A stretch of DNA of 64,000 bases from contig NZ_BOOK01000002.1 in the NCBI RefSeq assembly GCF_016863195.1, positions 86,731 to 150,730 of the forward strand, read 5' to 3'. Within the stretch, counting starts at the first letter, position 1, and the number at the start of each line of letters is the position of its first letter. The translations under genes were made by a program, and so were the position numbers. This stretch comes from Paraplanobispora takensis. Its GTDB lineage: Bacteria > Actinomycetota > Actinomycetes > Streptosporangiales > Streptosporangiaceae. The notes beneath the pieces were generated by a model that saw only the letters and a program-made list of their open reading frames with translations, made no database searches and was not told the DNA's origin. This document shows positions 1-8,600 of the stretch, piece by piece.

Positions 1-784
1 TGACGCGGGTGGCCCGCTCGCCGTACCGGCTCTCCTCGAACAGCAGCGGCTCACCGGAGGCGAGCATGCCGACCGGCTCGAAGCCCCGGGCCGGGGTGAG
101 CGCGGTGGTCCGGCCGCCGTCGTCCAGGTCCACCTCGACGTAGGCCCCCACCTCACCACCGGCATGGTGGCCGAGCACGAGCCGCCGCCCGTCGGCCGAC
201 CACGTCCACGGGCTGTAGACGGCGCCCGGCGCGCCGTCAGGCGGCGCGTCGACCGTGTGGACGGCGCCGCCGACCAGGTCGTGCAGCCGGTAGCCGGTCC
301 CGGCCGGCAGGCCGAGCCAGCGGCCGTCGGGCGAGAGGGTCAGGTTGCCCGGCGGCGGGGCGGTCTTCTCACCCAGCAGGTACTGGCGGCCGTCGGCGGT
401 CAGCAGGTAGGTGGGGCAGCCGTTCACGCAACCCGTGTAGACCAGCAGCCCGGCGGCGCCGGTGCCCTCGGCGGGGAGCGGGGGCGCGCTCGCCGGCGGA
501 CTGACGGCGGCCGGCCCGGCCGTGGGCCCGGCCGTCGCGGAGGCTGTGGCGGAGGCCGTCGCGCCGGTGACCGGCCCGGTCTCGCGCGAGGCCCACGGCC
601 CGTAGCCCGCCAGCCCCACGACGCCCGCCACCGCCGCCGCGGCCAGGACGCCGCCCGCCGCCGTGCGCCCGGCCCTGCGGCGCCGGGCCGCGGCGACGGC
701 CCGCACCGGGTCGGCGTAGTCGCGCGCCTCCCGCTCCAGCTCGCCGTACGCGGCGCGAAGCACCTCGGATTCCCTGTCCTGCAT
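1..784 (-). CDS. Membrane-anchored protein with WD40/TolB-like extracellular part (3' end outside window)
   Basis: Starts at the ATG at 784 and runs off the left edge, so the C terminus is missing. The first ~40 residues are cytoplasmic and charged, with a basic RRRRAGR stretch before one Ala/Val/Gly membrane segment at about residues 43-62. A Thr/Ala/Pro-rich linker follows, then blocks such as LTLSPDGRWLGL and SPWTWSADGRRLVL that look like propeller repeats. It lies 29 bp downstream of an ECF sigma gene on the same strand. That order suggests a membrane partner or anti-sigma factor, but no canonical zinc anti-sigma motif is visible, so this role is inference. Confidence 0.7.
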   Translation of the reverse strand, partial: MQDRESEVLRAAYGELEREARDYADPVRAVAAARRRRAGRTAAGGVLAAAAVAGVVGLAGYGPWASRETGPVTGATASATASATAGPTAGPAAVSPPASAPPLPAEGTGAAGLLVYTGCVNGCPTYLLTADGRQYLLGEKTAPPPGNLTLSPDGRWLGLPAGTGYRLHDLVGGAVHTVDAPPDGAPGAVYSPWTWSADGRRLVLGHHAGGEVGAYVEVDLDDGGRTTALTPARGFEPVGMLASGEPLLFEESRYGERATRV

Positions 785-813
785 GGAACGGCTCCCCTCC
801 TGTGGTCCGGCGT

Positions 814-1335
814 TCACGGCTGCGTCTCCCCGGCCGTCCCGAGCAGTTCCGGTGAGACCTTGCGCAGCCGGGCGAGAGCATCGTGAAGGTGCCGCTTGAC
901 CGTGCCGGGCGAGCAGTTCAGCCGCGCGGCGATCTGCTCCTGCGGGAGATCCTCGTAGAAGCGCAGATAGAGCACCGCCCTCTGCCGAGGTGACAGCACG
1001 GCCAGCGCGCGGGCGAGCATGACCCTGCGGTCGCTGTCACCCGAGCTGTCACCCGGGCCGCCGGCCGCGGCGGGCTCGGGCACCTCCGCCGCGGTGAGGA
1101 ACCTCAGGCGGCGCGGCCTGCGCCAGCTCCGCAGCTGGTTGAGCATGACGGTGCGGACGTACGCCTCGGGGTTGCCTCCGGCCGAGACCCTGCGCCAGTG
1201 CCCGACCGTCCTGGTCAGCGCCTCCTGCAGCAGGTCGGCGGCGGTGTGGTGGTCGCCGGTGAGCAGGAAGGCGGTCCGCGACAGCGCGGGGCCGCGAGCG
1301 GCCACGAACTCGTGGAACCCGTCAGGATCTGTCAC
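814..1335 (-). CDS. ECF sigma factor, SigE-family type
   Basis: 173 aa, the usual size for small actinobacterial ECF sigma factors. Region 2 is seen in FLLTGDHHTAADLLQEAL with the following YVRTVMLNQLRSW block. Region 4 is the HTH segment LYLRFYEDLPQEQIAARLN through SPGTVKRHLHDALARLR. The start is GTG at 1335 with GAGGGG five bases upstream. It redirects RNA polymerase to a small regulon, probably including itself and the membrane protein encoded directly downstream. The inducing signal cannot be read from the sequence. Confidence 0.88.
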   Translation of the reverse strand: MTDPDGFHEFVAARGPALSRTAFLLTGDHHTAADLLQEALTRTVGHWRRVSAGGNPEAYVRTVMLNQLRSWRRPRRLRFLTAAEVPEPAAAGGPGDSSGDSDRRVMLARALAVLSPRQRAVLYLRFYEDLPQEQIAARLNCSPGTVKRHLHDALARLRKVSPELLGTAGETQP

Positions 1336-1417
1336 CGGCGCCCCTCACCTCGTGGATGTTCTCACCCGGGTAAACCGACGCGGGCGGGCGGAAGGTTGGG
1401 GTCCCGGGACGGAAACT

Positions 1418-1801
1418 TCACCCCGAGACGAGCAGGAGCAGCCCGGCCGCCAGCACCGCGGCCGCCTGCGCGAAGGAGGCGGCCGAGACGGGGGCCTCGG
1501 TGCCGAAGCACAGGCAGGGCGCCCGGTCCCCGGTGGCCAGCAGGAAGGCCTGCAGGCCGGTGAACACCGTGCCGAGGACTGTCCCCGCCGCTCCTGCCAG
1601 TACGGCGGGCGCCGGGGAGACGGCCAGGGCCGCGGCGAGCGCCTCCACGGCGACGACTGTGGAGGCGCCCGCCCGGGCCGCCGGGCCGTACAGCCCGTAG
1701 CGGCCCAGGGAGAGGCGGAACGCGGTGAAGCGCCGTGCCTTGCCCGCCACGGCGAGGGCGAGCAGGACGGCCAGGCCGTACCGGGCGAGGAGCGCGATCA
1801 C
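1418..1801 (-). CDS. MauE/DoxX-type redox membrane protein
   Basis: 127 aa beginning at GTG 1801, whose first bases overlap the TGA of the upstream gene (GTGA), so translation is coupled. About four hydrophobic segments are predicted. The motif PCLCFG (Cys96, Cys98) before the last helix is the hallmark of MauE-like proteins, which move electrons or disulfides across the membrane during maturation of methylamine dehydrogenase and related exported redox proteins. It is the last gene of the five-gene mau-like operon. A longer upstream start would run through the upstream gene and is rejected. Confidence 0.75.
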   Translation of the reverse strand: MIALLARYGLAVLLALAVAGKARRFTAFRLSLGRYGLYGPAARAGASTVVAVEALAAALAVSPAPAVLAGAAGTVLGTVFTGLQAFLLATGDRAPCLCFGTEAPVSAASFAQAAAVLAAGLLLLVSG

Positions 1802-2505
1802 CGCAGGACCACCAGGACGAACAGCAGGGGGACGAACGCGAGGACGAACAGGGGCTTGATCTCCGGGAGAGCGAAGTCGAAGGCCTTGTCCGCCGCCATC
1901 TTGTCCCGGGCGAGCAGGAAGGTCAGGAGCATCAGCGCCCGGCCCAGCGCGAACCCGGCGCCCGCCATGAGCGCGTCGGACCACGAGCCGAGCAGGAGCA
2001 GGCAGAGCGCCGTGATGTGCGGAAGACCGGTGGGCGAGTAGGTGCGCATACCGGTGCCCATCTCCATGCCGAACTGCACCGATCCCCAGAAGGGGGTCAG
2101 CGCCACGAACTGCGGCACCAGCCGGGCGTTCTGCAGGAGCGGGAACTTCAGCACGCCGAACTCCCGCAGGACGAACACCGCCGCCGTCAGCCCGGCCAGG
2201 ATCTGGCGGGCGGACTCGGGCAGCGGGGCACGGAGCACCGAACCGACGATCATGAAAGCGAGCGCGGTCGGCAGCGCTCCGAGGAACAGGCCGGCGATGA
2301 AACCGGCCGCGTCAGAACCTCGCCGGACCGACGAGGACAGCACCCAGGCGCTGTTGAGGCTTCAAACCGAGCCGGACAGGGAGAACCCGGCCACCAGCGC
2401 GGCGGTGAGCCAGACGAAGCCGCCCGGGCCGTGCCACAGGGCGGCGATCTCGGCCACGACGACGGCCGTCAGCCCCGGGACGAGCAGGCGAGTCGCTGCG
2501 GTCAT
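1798..2505 (-). CDS. CcdA/MauF-like membrane protein with in-frame TGA at codon 48 (candidate selenocysteine, or disrupted gene)
   Basis: Read from ATG 2505, codons 1-47 encode a hydrophobic N terminus (AAT..LVPGLTAVVVAEIAALWHG, then LTAALVAGFSLSGSV). Codon 48 is TGA at 2364-2362. The same frame continues without another stop for 187 codons of clear membrane protein, including GFIAGLFLGALPTALAF and GMRTYSPTGLPHIT. Total length is 235 aa if TGA is read through. Restarting at GTG 2343 would give 181 aa without the first helix and without an obvious ribosome site. TGA is one base from the Cys codon TGC, and a Cys is expected near the first helix in CcdA/MauF proteins. Options are selenocysteine insertion (selD is 2.1 kb away), a recent nonsense mutation, two separate small genes, or a sequencing error. 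The MauF assignment rests on topology and neighbours. Confidence 0.55.
2318..2336 (-). promoter_or_regulatory. Hairpin 3' of the in-frame TGA (candidate bacterial SECIS)
   Basis: In the mRNA, CCTCGTC and GGCGAGG form a seven-pair stem (one G-U) around a GGUCC loop. The loop begins 32 bases after the UGA. Bacterial SECIS elements, as generally described, lie inside the coding region just after UGA, with an apical loop roughly 16-37 bases away that has a G in its first two positions followed by U; this loop fits. A second, weaker hairpin (2337-2354, loop CUGG) lies between it and the UGA. In a GC-rich genome such stems also arise by chance. Confidence 0.35.
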
Positions 2506-2508
2506 CGA

Positions 2509-3000
2509 TCAGATCGCGGTCCGGCAGATGGACCAGCGGGAGATGTTGCCGCCGCCGCAGTCGTGGTACTCGTAGTGCCCGTCCGAGCACTTGCGCCGGG
2601 CGGTGCGGCCGGTCCAGCGCCAGGCGTTCCTGCCGTCGCAGGCGGTGGGCTTCGGGCGATAGCGGAAGTTGTAGCAGGTGCCCGAGCCGCCCTGGTCCTT
2701 GTGCCAGCTGCCCGAGCAGTTCCCGCTGAACAGGGAGTTGCCGGGCACGCAGACGGTGCTGGAGTCGAAGAAGCCGCGGCAGTCTCCCATCCCCCACTGG
2801 GTCAGGGCGGCGGCGGCCTTCGGCTTGGACCACGGCAGCAGGTCCAGGGCCCCCAGACCGGCGGCGACGGTGACGCCGGCGACGGTGCCCAGGAGCCTGC
2901 GGCGGCTCAGGCGGCCGGGCTCCCTCGGCGCGACCCGGCTGGGCTCGGCGTTCTCCGGCATCGTGTCGGCGCTGGGTATGCGGCTGAGGATGTCTGTCAC
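2509..3000 (-). CDS. Tat-exported Cys-rich protein in MauA-like position
   Basis: 163 aa from GTG 3000, which overlaps the TGA of the thioredoxin gene (GTGA). Residues 32-38 are SRRRLLG followed by a hydrophobic stretch ending near residue 55, a twin-arginine signal. Exported folded proteins of this type often carry a cofactor or disulfides. The mature part has eight Cys (74, 84, 95, 109, 121, 138, 148, 159), enough for four disulfides, and Trp at 57, 69, 99, 127, 129 and 156. The position between MauD-like and MauE/MauF-like genes is where methylamine dehydrogenase small subunit (mauA) sits. Size, Tat signal and Cys richness match MauA in kind, but I cannot align it convincingly and a tryptophylquinone cofactor is not shown. 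It is the likely substrate of the neighbouring redox proteins. Confidence 0.65.
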   Translation of the reverse strand: MTDILSRIPSADTMPENAEPSRVAPREPGRLSRRRLLGTVAGVTVAAGLGALDLLPWSKPKAAAALTQWGMGDCRGFFDSSTVCVPGNSLFSGNCSGSWHKDQGGSGTCYNFRYRPKPTACDGRNAWRWTGRTARRKCSDGHYEYHDCGGGNISRWSICRTAI

Positions 3001-3488
3001 AGAGAGCTTTCCTTCCTGGCGGCGGCGCGTTCGACGAGGGCGGCCACGGCCTCCCCCGAACCCGCGGGAGTGGTGAAGACGATCACGCCGTGCTCGTCGA
3101 CGACCAGCAGGGCGGGCGTGTAGGGCACGTTGATCGAGTTCCAGACCTTCGCGTCGGTGATGACCCGGACGTTCTCCGGCAACGCCTTGTCGAAGGCGGG
3201 GTCGTCGGAGACGACGGTGAAGCCCACGTCGCCGGGCAGCTGCGGGGCCAGCCTGGCGATGTTCTCCACGACGTCGTCGCAGACGGGACAGCGGCGATTG
3301 ATCTTGGCCACGAGGGTGGTGGCGCCCGGGCGCCGGATGGACAGGCTCTCCTGCGGCAGCTGCACCCCCACGCCGTTGTAGGTGGCCAGCTCCAGCTCCT
3401 TGACCCGGCGCAACAGCCCGGCCCCGGCGGCCGCGAGCAGGGCCACCAGCACGAAGAGGATGACGAGCGCGGCGGTGGTCGGCTCCAC
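2997..3488 (-). CDS. Membrane-anchored thioredoxin-like protein (MauD/TlpA type)
   Basis: 163 aa from GTG 3488, five bases after the upstream TGA. An N-terminal membrane helix (residues 6-26) anchors a thioredoxin-fold domain outside the membrane. The active site is CPVC (67-70) and the cis-Pro region is YTPALLVVDEHG. MauD and TlpA proteins reduce or form disulfides in exported partners. It is co-transcribed with the eight-Cys Tat protein and overlaps it by four bases, which makes that protein the probable partner. Confidence 0.8.
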   Translation of the reverse strand: MEPTTAALVILFVLVALLAAAGAGLLRRVKELELATYNGVGVQLPQESLSIRRPGATTLVAKINRRCPVCDDVVENIARLAPQLPGDVGFTVVSDDPAFDKALPENVRVITDAKVWNSINVPYTPALLVVDEHGVIVFTTPAGSGEAVAALVERAAARKESSL

Positions 3489-3491
3489 CCC

Positions 3492-4256
3492 TCACGCTCC
3501 CCAGCGGGCGCTCTTGACCCGGGACAGGAAGTCGGCCGCGACTCCCAATGCGTCGCCCTCCTCCTGGGCCGATCGGGCCTGCGGCGCCTGGCCCTGCCGA
3601 CCCTTGCGCGGGACGGCCCACGGGTCGAGCGTGACCACCGCGCTCTCGGTGGCCAGCATCAGCGATTCGTACTTCGGGCCCTCGGAGCTGCTCATCCGCC
3701 AGATCTCTCCGGCCTGGGTGGACAGCCCCCGCCAGCCCGGCACCGGGGTTGAGGTCATGCTCTTCGGCTCGACCTGCAGGGTGCCCACCCCCGCCACGGG
3801 CAGGAAGTACTGCATCAGCTGGAGGTTGAAGCGCCGCCCGGGGGAGGCGGTCAGCCCCTCGGGCGTGTCGGTCCACTGGACCCGGGAGAGGACCTGCAGG
3901 ACGTCGTCGGCCTCCCACTGCGGCGCGTAGAACATGCCGTGCGCCATGTTCCACGGTCCCATCCAGGTGGCCCACCTGGCGTCGGGGATGTCGCCGCAGT
4001 CGTAGATGACGACCTCGCCGCCGTTGTAGGCGAAGCGCTCCCGCTCCGTGCCGCGGATCGAGTTGATCCCGGCGCCCAGCGAGCTCTTGGGCGCCAGCTC
4101 CAGGGCCCAGACGTCGGCGGTGTTGCCCCGGGCGCCGTATCGCGGGGTATAGCGGATGTGCCCGGTCCAGGAATGCAGTTCCTCGGCGGACACTCCGTCC
4201 AGATCGAGTGCGACCAAAGAATTGTCTATCGCGCGGACGGTTGATGTTTGTACCAT
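3492..4256 (-). CDS. Unknown 254-aa protein, first gene of the mau-like operon
   Basis: ATG 4256 has AAAGG about nine bases upstream; the open frame continues farther upstream but has no support there. There is no signal peptide or membrane helix. The protein is Trp-rich (HSWTGHIRYTPRYG, WATWMGPWNMAHGMFY, QWEADDVLQV) and ends in a basic tail. I do not recognise the family. It occupies the place where a dehydrogenase heavy chain could be expected, but it is far too short for a MauB seven-bladed propeller and shows no propeller repeats. Its neighbours suggest a catalytic, modifying or chaperone role for the exported Cys-rich protein. Confidence 0.7.
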   Translation of the reverse strand: MVQTSTVRAIDNSLVALDLDGVSAEELHSWTGHIRYTPRYGARGNTADVWALELAPKSSLGAGINSIRGTERERFAYNGGEVVIYDCGDIPDARWATWMGPWNMAHGMFYAPQWEADDVLQVLSRVQWTDTPEGLTASPGRRFNLQLMQYFLPVAGVGTLQVEPKSMTSTPVPGWRGLSTQAGEIWRMSSSEGPKYESLMLATESAVVTLDPWAVPRKGRQGQAPQARSAQEEGDALGVAADFLSRVKSARWGA

Positions 4257-4616
4257 TCCGGTCGCCTTTCGTCTCACGGCGGGAAATGATGGTGAGAGAA
4301 GCGACGCAGAGATGAACGCCGGACATGCCGAGCAGCACAGAATGGCATGCTCAAAAGACTCCCCGTCGACCCCCGCCCCTGTTCGCGCCCCCTCGAAGAT
4401 CCTCCCCATGGTTGATCGTGGGAGCGCGCACACGCAAGAGGGGAATCGGGAAATCGCAACTTCCGAATGAGGGAAAGCGGATTCCGTGAAATCGGGACGG
4501 ATATGACCGGGGCAGGCGGCCGTCGCTTAATGCGATCGGCCGGTCACAGCACTTGATCATGTCGTTCCGATGGCGAAGAATGCCATTCCCGCGCACTCGG
4601 GAAAAGGGGGACGACG
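4257..4616. other. 360-bp divergent intergenic region between the mau-like operon and selD
   Basis: It is visibly less GC-rich than its surroundings and has no convincing coding sequence on either strand. It must hold the promoters for both divergent transcription units. The only structured element I see is the inverted repeat at 4504-4546. Confidence 0.6.
4504..4546. repeat. Nested inverted repeat upstream of selD
   Basis: TGACCGG (4504-4510) matches CCGGTCA (4540-4546). Inside it CGGCCGTCGC (4517-4526) pairs with GCGATCGGCCG (4532-4542) with one bulged T around a TTAAT loop. It could be an operator, a leader structure of selD, or an attenuator. It is not a tRNA-Sec: there is no acceptor stem or TTCGA arm. 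Confidence 0.45.
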
Positions 4617-5603
4617 ATGCGGCTTACGCAGTACGCCCAGGGGGGCGGTTGCGCCTGCAAGATCCCGCCCGGCGAGCTGGAGGAGGTGCTCACGGGGCTG
4701 GGCGCCCCGCTGCCGGAGCGGGGCGAGGGCGAGCTCCTGGTGGGCCTGGAGACGGGCGACGACGCGGCCGTGGTCCGGATCGAGGGCGGCACGGCCGTGG
4801 TGGCCACCGCCGACTTCTTCACGCCCGTGGTGGACGACCCCTACGACTGGGGGCGGATCGCGGCGGCCAACGCGCTGTCCGACGTGTACGCGATGGGCGG
4901 GCGGCCGCTGATCGGGGTCAACCTGCTCTGCTGGCCGCGGGACGTCCTGCCCTACGAGATCGCCCGGCAGGTGCTGAGCGGCGGCGCGGCGATCGCGGCC
5001 GAGGCCGGATGCCACCTGGCGGGCGGGCACACCGTCGACGACGGCGAGCCCAAGTACGGCATGGCGGTGACCGGGATCGCCGACCCGAACCGGCTGCTGC
5101 GCAACGACCGGGGGGAGGCCGGCCTGCCGCTGACGCTGACCGAGCCGCTCGGCCTGGGGGTGCTCAACAACCGGCACAAGGCGACGGGAGAGGTGTTCAA
5201 GGAGGCCGTCGAGGTGATGGCCCGGCTGAACGCCGAGACGAGCCGGGCCGCCGTGGCGGCGGGCGTGCGGTGCGCCACCGACGTCACCGGGTTCGGGCTG
5301 CTCGGCCACCTGTACAAGCTGGCGCGGGCGTCCGGGGTGTCGGCGGTGATCGACACGGCGGCGGTGCCGTACCTCGCCGGAGCCCGGGAGGCCGTGCGCG
5401 ACGGGTACGTGCCGGGGGGAACGCGGCGCAACCTCGACTGGGTCGCGCCGCACACGGACTTCGGCCGGGCGGATGAGGAGACCCGCCTGCTGCTCGCCGA
5501 CGCGCAGACCTCCGGCGGGTTGCTGCTCGCCGGGGAGATCCCGGGCGCGCCGGTGATCGGGGAACTCGTCCCGCGGGGGGAGAAGGTGCTCCTCCTGCGC
5601 TGA
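4617..5603 (+). CDS. selD: Selenide, water dikinase (selenophosphate synthetase)
   Basis: 328 aa, close to the ~347 aa of E. coli SelD. The N terminus LTQYAQGGGCACK has Cys12, Cys14 and Lys15 at the places of E. coli Cys17, Cys19 and Lys20, so this is the Cys form, not the Sec form. Further family blocks are GDDAAVV, DFFTPVVDDPYDWGRIAAANALSD with the following YAMGG, and LAGGHTVDDGEPKYG. ATG 4617 is preceded by GGGGG at about eight bases. It makes selenophosphate from selenide and ATP for selenocysteine-tRNA or selenouridine synthesis. selA, selB and selC are not in the window, so the use of selenium must depend on genes elsewhere. Confidence 0.93.
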   Translation: MRLTQYAQGGGCACKIPPGELEEVLTGLGAPLPERGEGELLVGLETGDDAAVVRIEGGTAVVATADFFTPVVDDPYDWGRIAAANALSDVYAMGGRPLIGVNLLCWPRDVLPYEIARQVLSGGAAIAAEAGCHLAGGHTVDDGEPKYGMAVTGIADPNRLLRNDRGEAGLPLTLTEPLGLGVLNNRHKATGEVFKEAVEVMARLNAETSRAAVAAGVRCATDVTGFGLLGHLYKLARASGVSAVIDTAAVPYLAGAREAVRDGYVPGGTRRNLDWVAPHTDFGRADEETRLLLADAQTSGGLLLAGEIPGAPVIGELVPRGEKVLLLR

Positions 5604-5699
5604 GCGGCGCCGGTCGCGGCGGATCCGGCCCCGCGCCCCCGGGGGTTCCCGGCCCCGCGCCGCGGGGAGTCCACCGCCCGTCGCGCGTCCCGGCCCGGT

Positions 5700-8600
5700 T
5701 CACTCGCCGGGGAGGGTGTGCAGGTCGTAGACCAGCTCGGAGAAGGCCACCGGGGACAGCTCCCCGAACGTGCCGGCGCCCCGCAGACCGATCCCCCGGA
5801 CGGTCTGCGGCTCGACCGAGTCGACGGTGTCGGAGGCGTGCCATCCCGGATCGGTGTACAGCACCGCCCGCACGCGCGGTCCGATCGGCTTGGCCATCTG
5901 CACGGACGCGTCGTACCAGCGGACCCAGCCCCGGGACTCCAGGCCGCGCAGTGCCGGGTACGGGACCTTCCGGCCGTGCAGGCGCGCGATCGGGTCGCCG
6001 CCGCGCTCTTCCTCGTCCGGGGTGTACGTCGCCCGCCCGAGCTGCGGGAAGGGCTGCAGGATCTCGTAGTCGGCGAAGATCTCCGACCACGCCGGCAGCG
6101 CGCCCCCGGGGAACTCCAGCGGGTGCAGGATCCCCACCGACGACCGCTCCGGCAGTGTGAACAGCTCGTCGCCGGCGTCGGCCAGGGTCGAGTCCTCCGC
6201 GACGCGGAAGGTCGCCCGCAGTTCCCCGCCGTCGAAGGCGCCCCACACCAGGCGGCGGGCGAGGTGGGTCATCCACGGGTGCCGGGCGAAGCGGTCGGTG
6301 AAGACGCCGGCCGGGATCCGCCGGCCGGCGCACATGGCCCGCTCCATCCGCGCGAGATGCAGCGACGCCGAGGAGCGGGCGTCCTTGCGCAGCGCCGTCA
6401 GCTTCGCCTTCGCCGCCTTCGCGAGCGCCTTGTCGTCCGTACGGCCCGGCCGGGGCAGCTCCGCCAGCACGGCACCGGTCTCCTCGCGCAGGACCGGCAT
6501 GAGGGTGTGGTCGAAGACCACCCGGAAGGACCGCGATCCGGTGTCGAGGACGTCCGCGCCGTCCTCGTCGAGGCCCAGGGAGGGGACCAGCCGGTCGGCG
6601 AGCTCGTCGGCGCTCAGGCCCCGCGCGTACGCGACGGCGTGGATGCGTTCCTTCGCCGCGGCCTTGAACGCCGGGAACCGCGACTTCTCGGCGAGCAGGT
6701 CGAGGTGGACCAGGGCGGCGTCGGTGCCGATGTTGCGCAACGCGTCCAGGGCCGCCTGGGCCCGCGCGCCGGCGCCTTCGCCCGGCCACCTGCGGGCCAG
6801 GGCGGTCAGCTTGCGCGCGCATTCGTCGTCTCCCAGGAACCCGACCGCCTGCATGCACCAGGCGGCCTTGGGCGGGGCGCCGTCCGCCAGCCACGCCTGC
6901 AACAGCGCCCACACCAGCGCCGCCCGGGAGGCGGGCGTGTAGCGGGCCCGCGCGGCCAGGACGCCGGGGTGCACCTCGTCCGCGTTGGAGAAGGCGAGCC
7001 GGACCAGCAGCTCCGTCACCTCGCCGGACGGCACGGCGCTCCCGTCGGCCGCCACGAGCGGCGGGAGGCCCCGCGCCGCGGCGAAGGCCGGCAGGACCGG
7101 CCGCTTCGCCTTCGGGGCGGCCAGCGGGTCCTCCTCCAGCAGCCGGACGATCTCCTCCGCGACGCCCATCGCCCCGGCGAACTCCAGGATCACCGGGCGG
7201 TGTCCCTGCGCGTCGAGGTACCTCAGGACCCGCGACGCCTCGCCGCCCTCCTGACCGCCGGCCCGGAGCGCCAGCGCCCCGGCCGCCGCGTGCCGGGGAT
7301 GGCGCAGGATCCACGAACGGGCGAGCACCTTGTGCTTCCTGCCGGCGAAGGCGCGCGACACCGCCGGGACGATCGACACGTCCCCGAACGGCTGCGCCGC
7401 CTCCAGAGCGGTCTCCGGCGACTGCGGGTGCTCCAGCGCGGCGAGCAGCACCGGCAGGTGGGACACGCCGTGCCGGTGGAGCACCAGGGGCAGGGCCCGG
7501 AGGCTCCAGCGGTCGTCGTCGCCGAAACCGAGCGCCATCAGCCGGTCGTGCAGCCGCCGCGGCGCCAGCACGAGGTCCGGGACGGTGGTCGGGATCGCCC
7601 ACTTCTCGCGGTGCGCGACGAAGGCGTCGAGCTGCTCTTCGTCGCATCGCGTCAAGGGCACGCCGTCCCAGGTGACGGCTTCCTCGTGGACGCCCTGGCT
7701 CTGCGCGTGTTCGGCTTCCTCCTCCCGCCAGACGGCCTCCGGCCCGATCGGGTGACACACCGCGTCCGCCCGCAGGATGCGCGGATGCCTGGCGGGCGGC
7801 GGCGTGTACCCGGCCGGTTCCGTGACGAGGTCGACGGCCGGATCCTCCTGGTCGTACGGCGCCGCGGGCGGTTCCGGAGACAGTGCGCACTCCCGCTCGA
7901 CGAGGGCCGCCAGCCGGGCGTCGCGCTTGCGCTCCGCCAGGCGCAGCACCCGGTCCCGGTCGATGCGGGCCGCGAGCACCAGCCCGGCCGTACCCCAGGT
8001 GAGGCTCCTCCCGCCGGCCTCGCGCTGCCGGTACAGCGCCTCCAGGGCGTCGTCGTGGTCGAGGTGCGCGAGCAGCCGGCACCACACCCCGTTGTAGAAG
8101 GGGTCGTCGTCGAAGGGATCGGCGGGCTTCATGCGGGCCAGGACGGGCGCCGCCCCGCTGCCCGCCGCCTCCAGCAGCGAGGCGAGGTAGACGCGCGGGA
8201 AGGGCGCGAAGAACTCGTGCCCGACCTTCCCGCCCGCCTTGCGGTAGCGCTCCAGGGTGGCCAGGTCCCCCGCGGCGAGGCCGCACGCGTGCACCGGGGA
8301 GTTGCCGAAGTCTCCGACGTACTTCAGCGCCCGGTCGTGCGCCCGCCGCTCCTCCTCGCCGGACTGCGGACCGAGCGGAAGCATGAACGTGGTGGCCCAT
8401 CGGAGATCGGCCCGCCGGCGATCGTGGCCGGAGGCGTGCTCCGCCTCCGACTCGCAGGTCTGCAGGATCACCGTGCGGGCCTCGGCGTAGGCGGCGTCGC
8501 CGGCCGTCGCCAGCAGCTCGCGGAGCCGGCCGAACGGTCCGACGTCGACATAGGGCAGCTCGTCGTCCAGCCCGACGAGGCACCGCCGGGCCGCCTCGGC

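Noticed and set aside
2509..3000. Calling the Cys-rich Tat protein a true methylamine dehydrogenase small subunit with a tryptophylquinone
   Set aside because: The family has a larger number of conserved Cys with defined spacing, and I could not place the two cofactor Trp. There is no MauB heavy chain or MauG-type dihaem enzyme in the operon.
4504..4546. tRNA-Sec (selC) candidate upstream of selD
   Set aside because: The stem-loop lacks an acceptor stem, anticodon arm and TTC arm and is too short.
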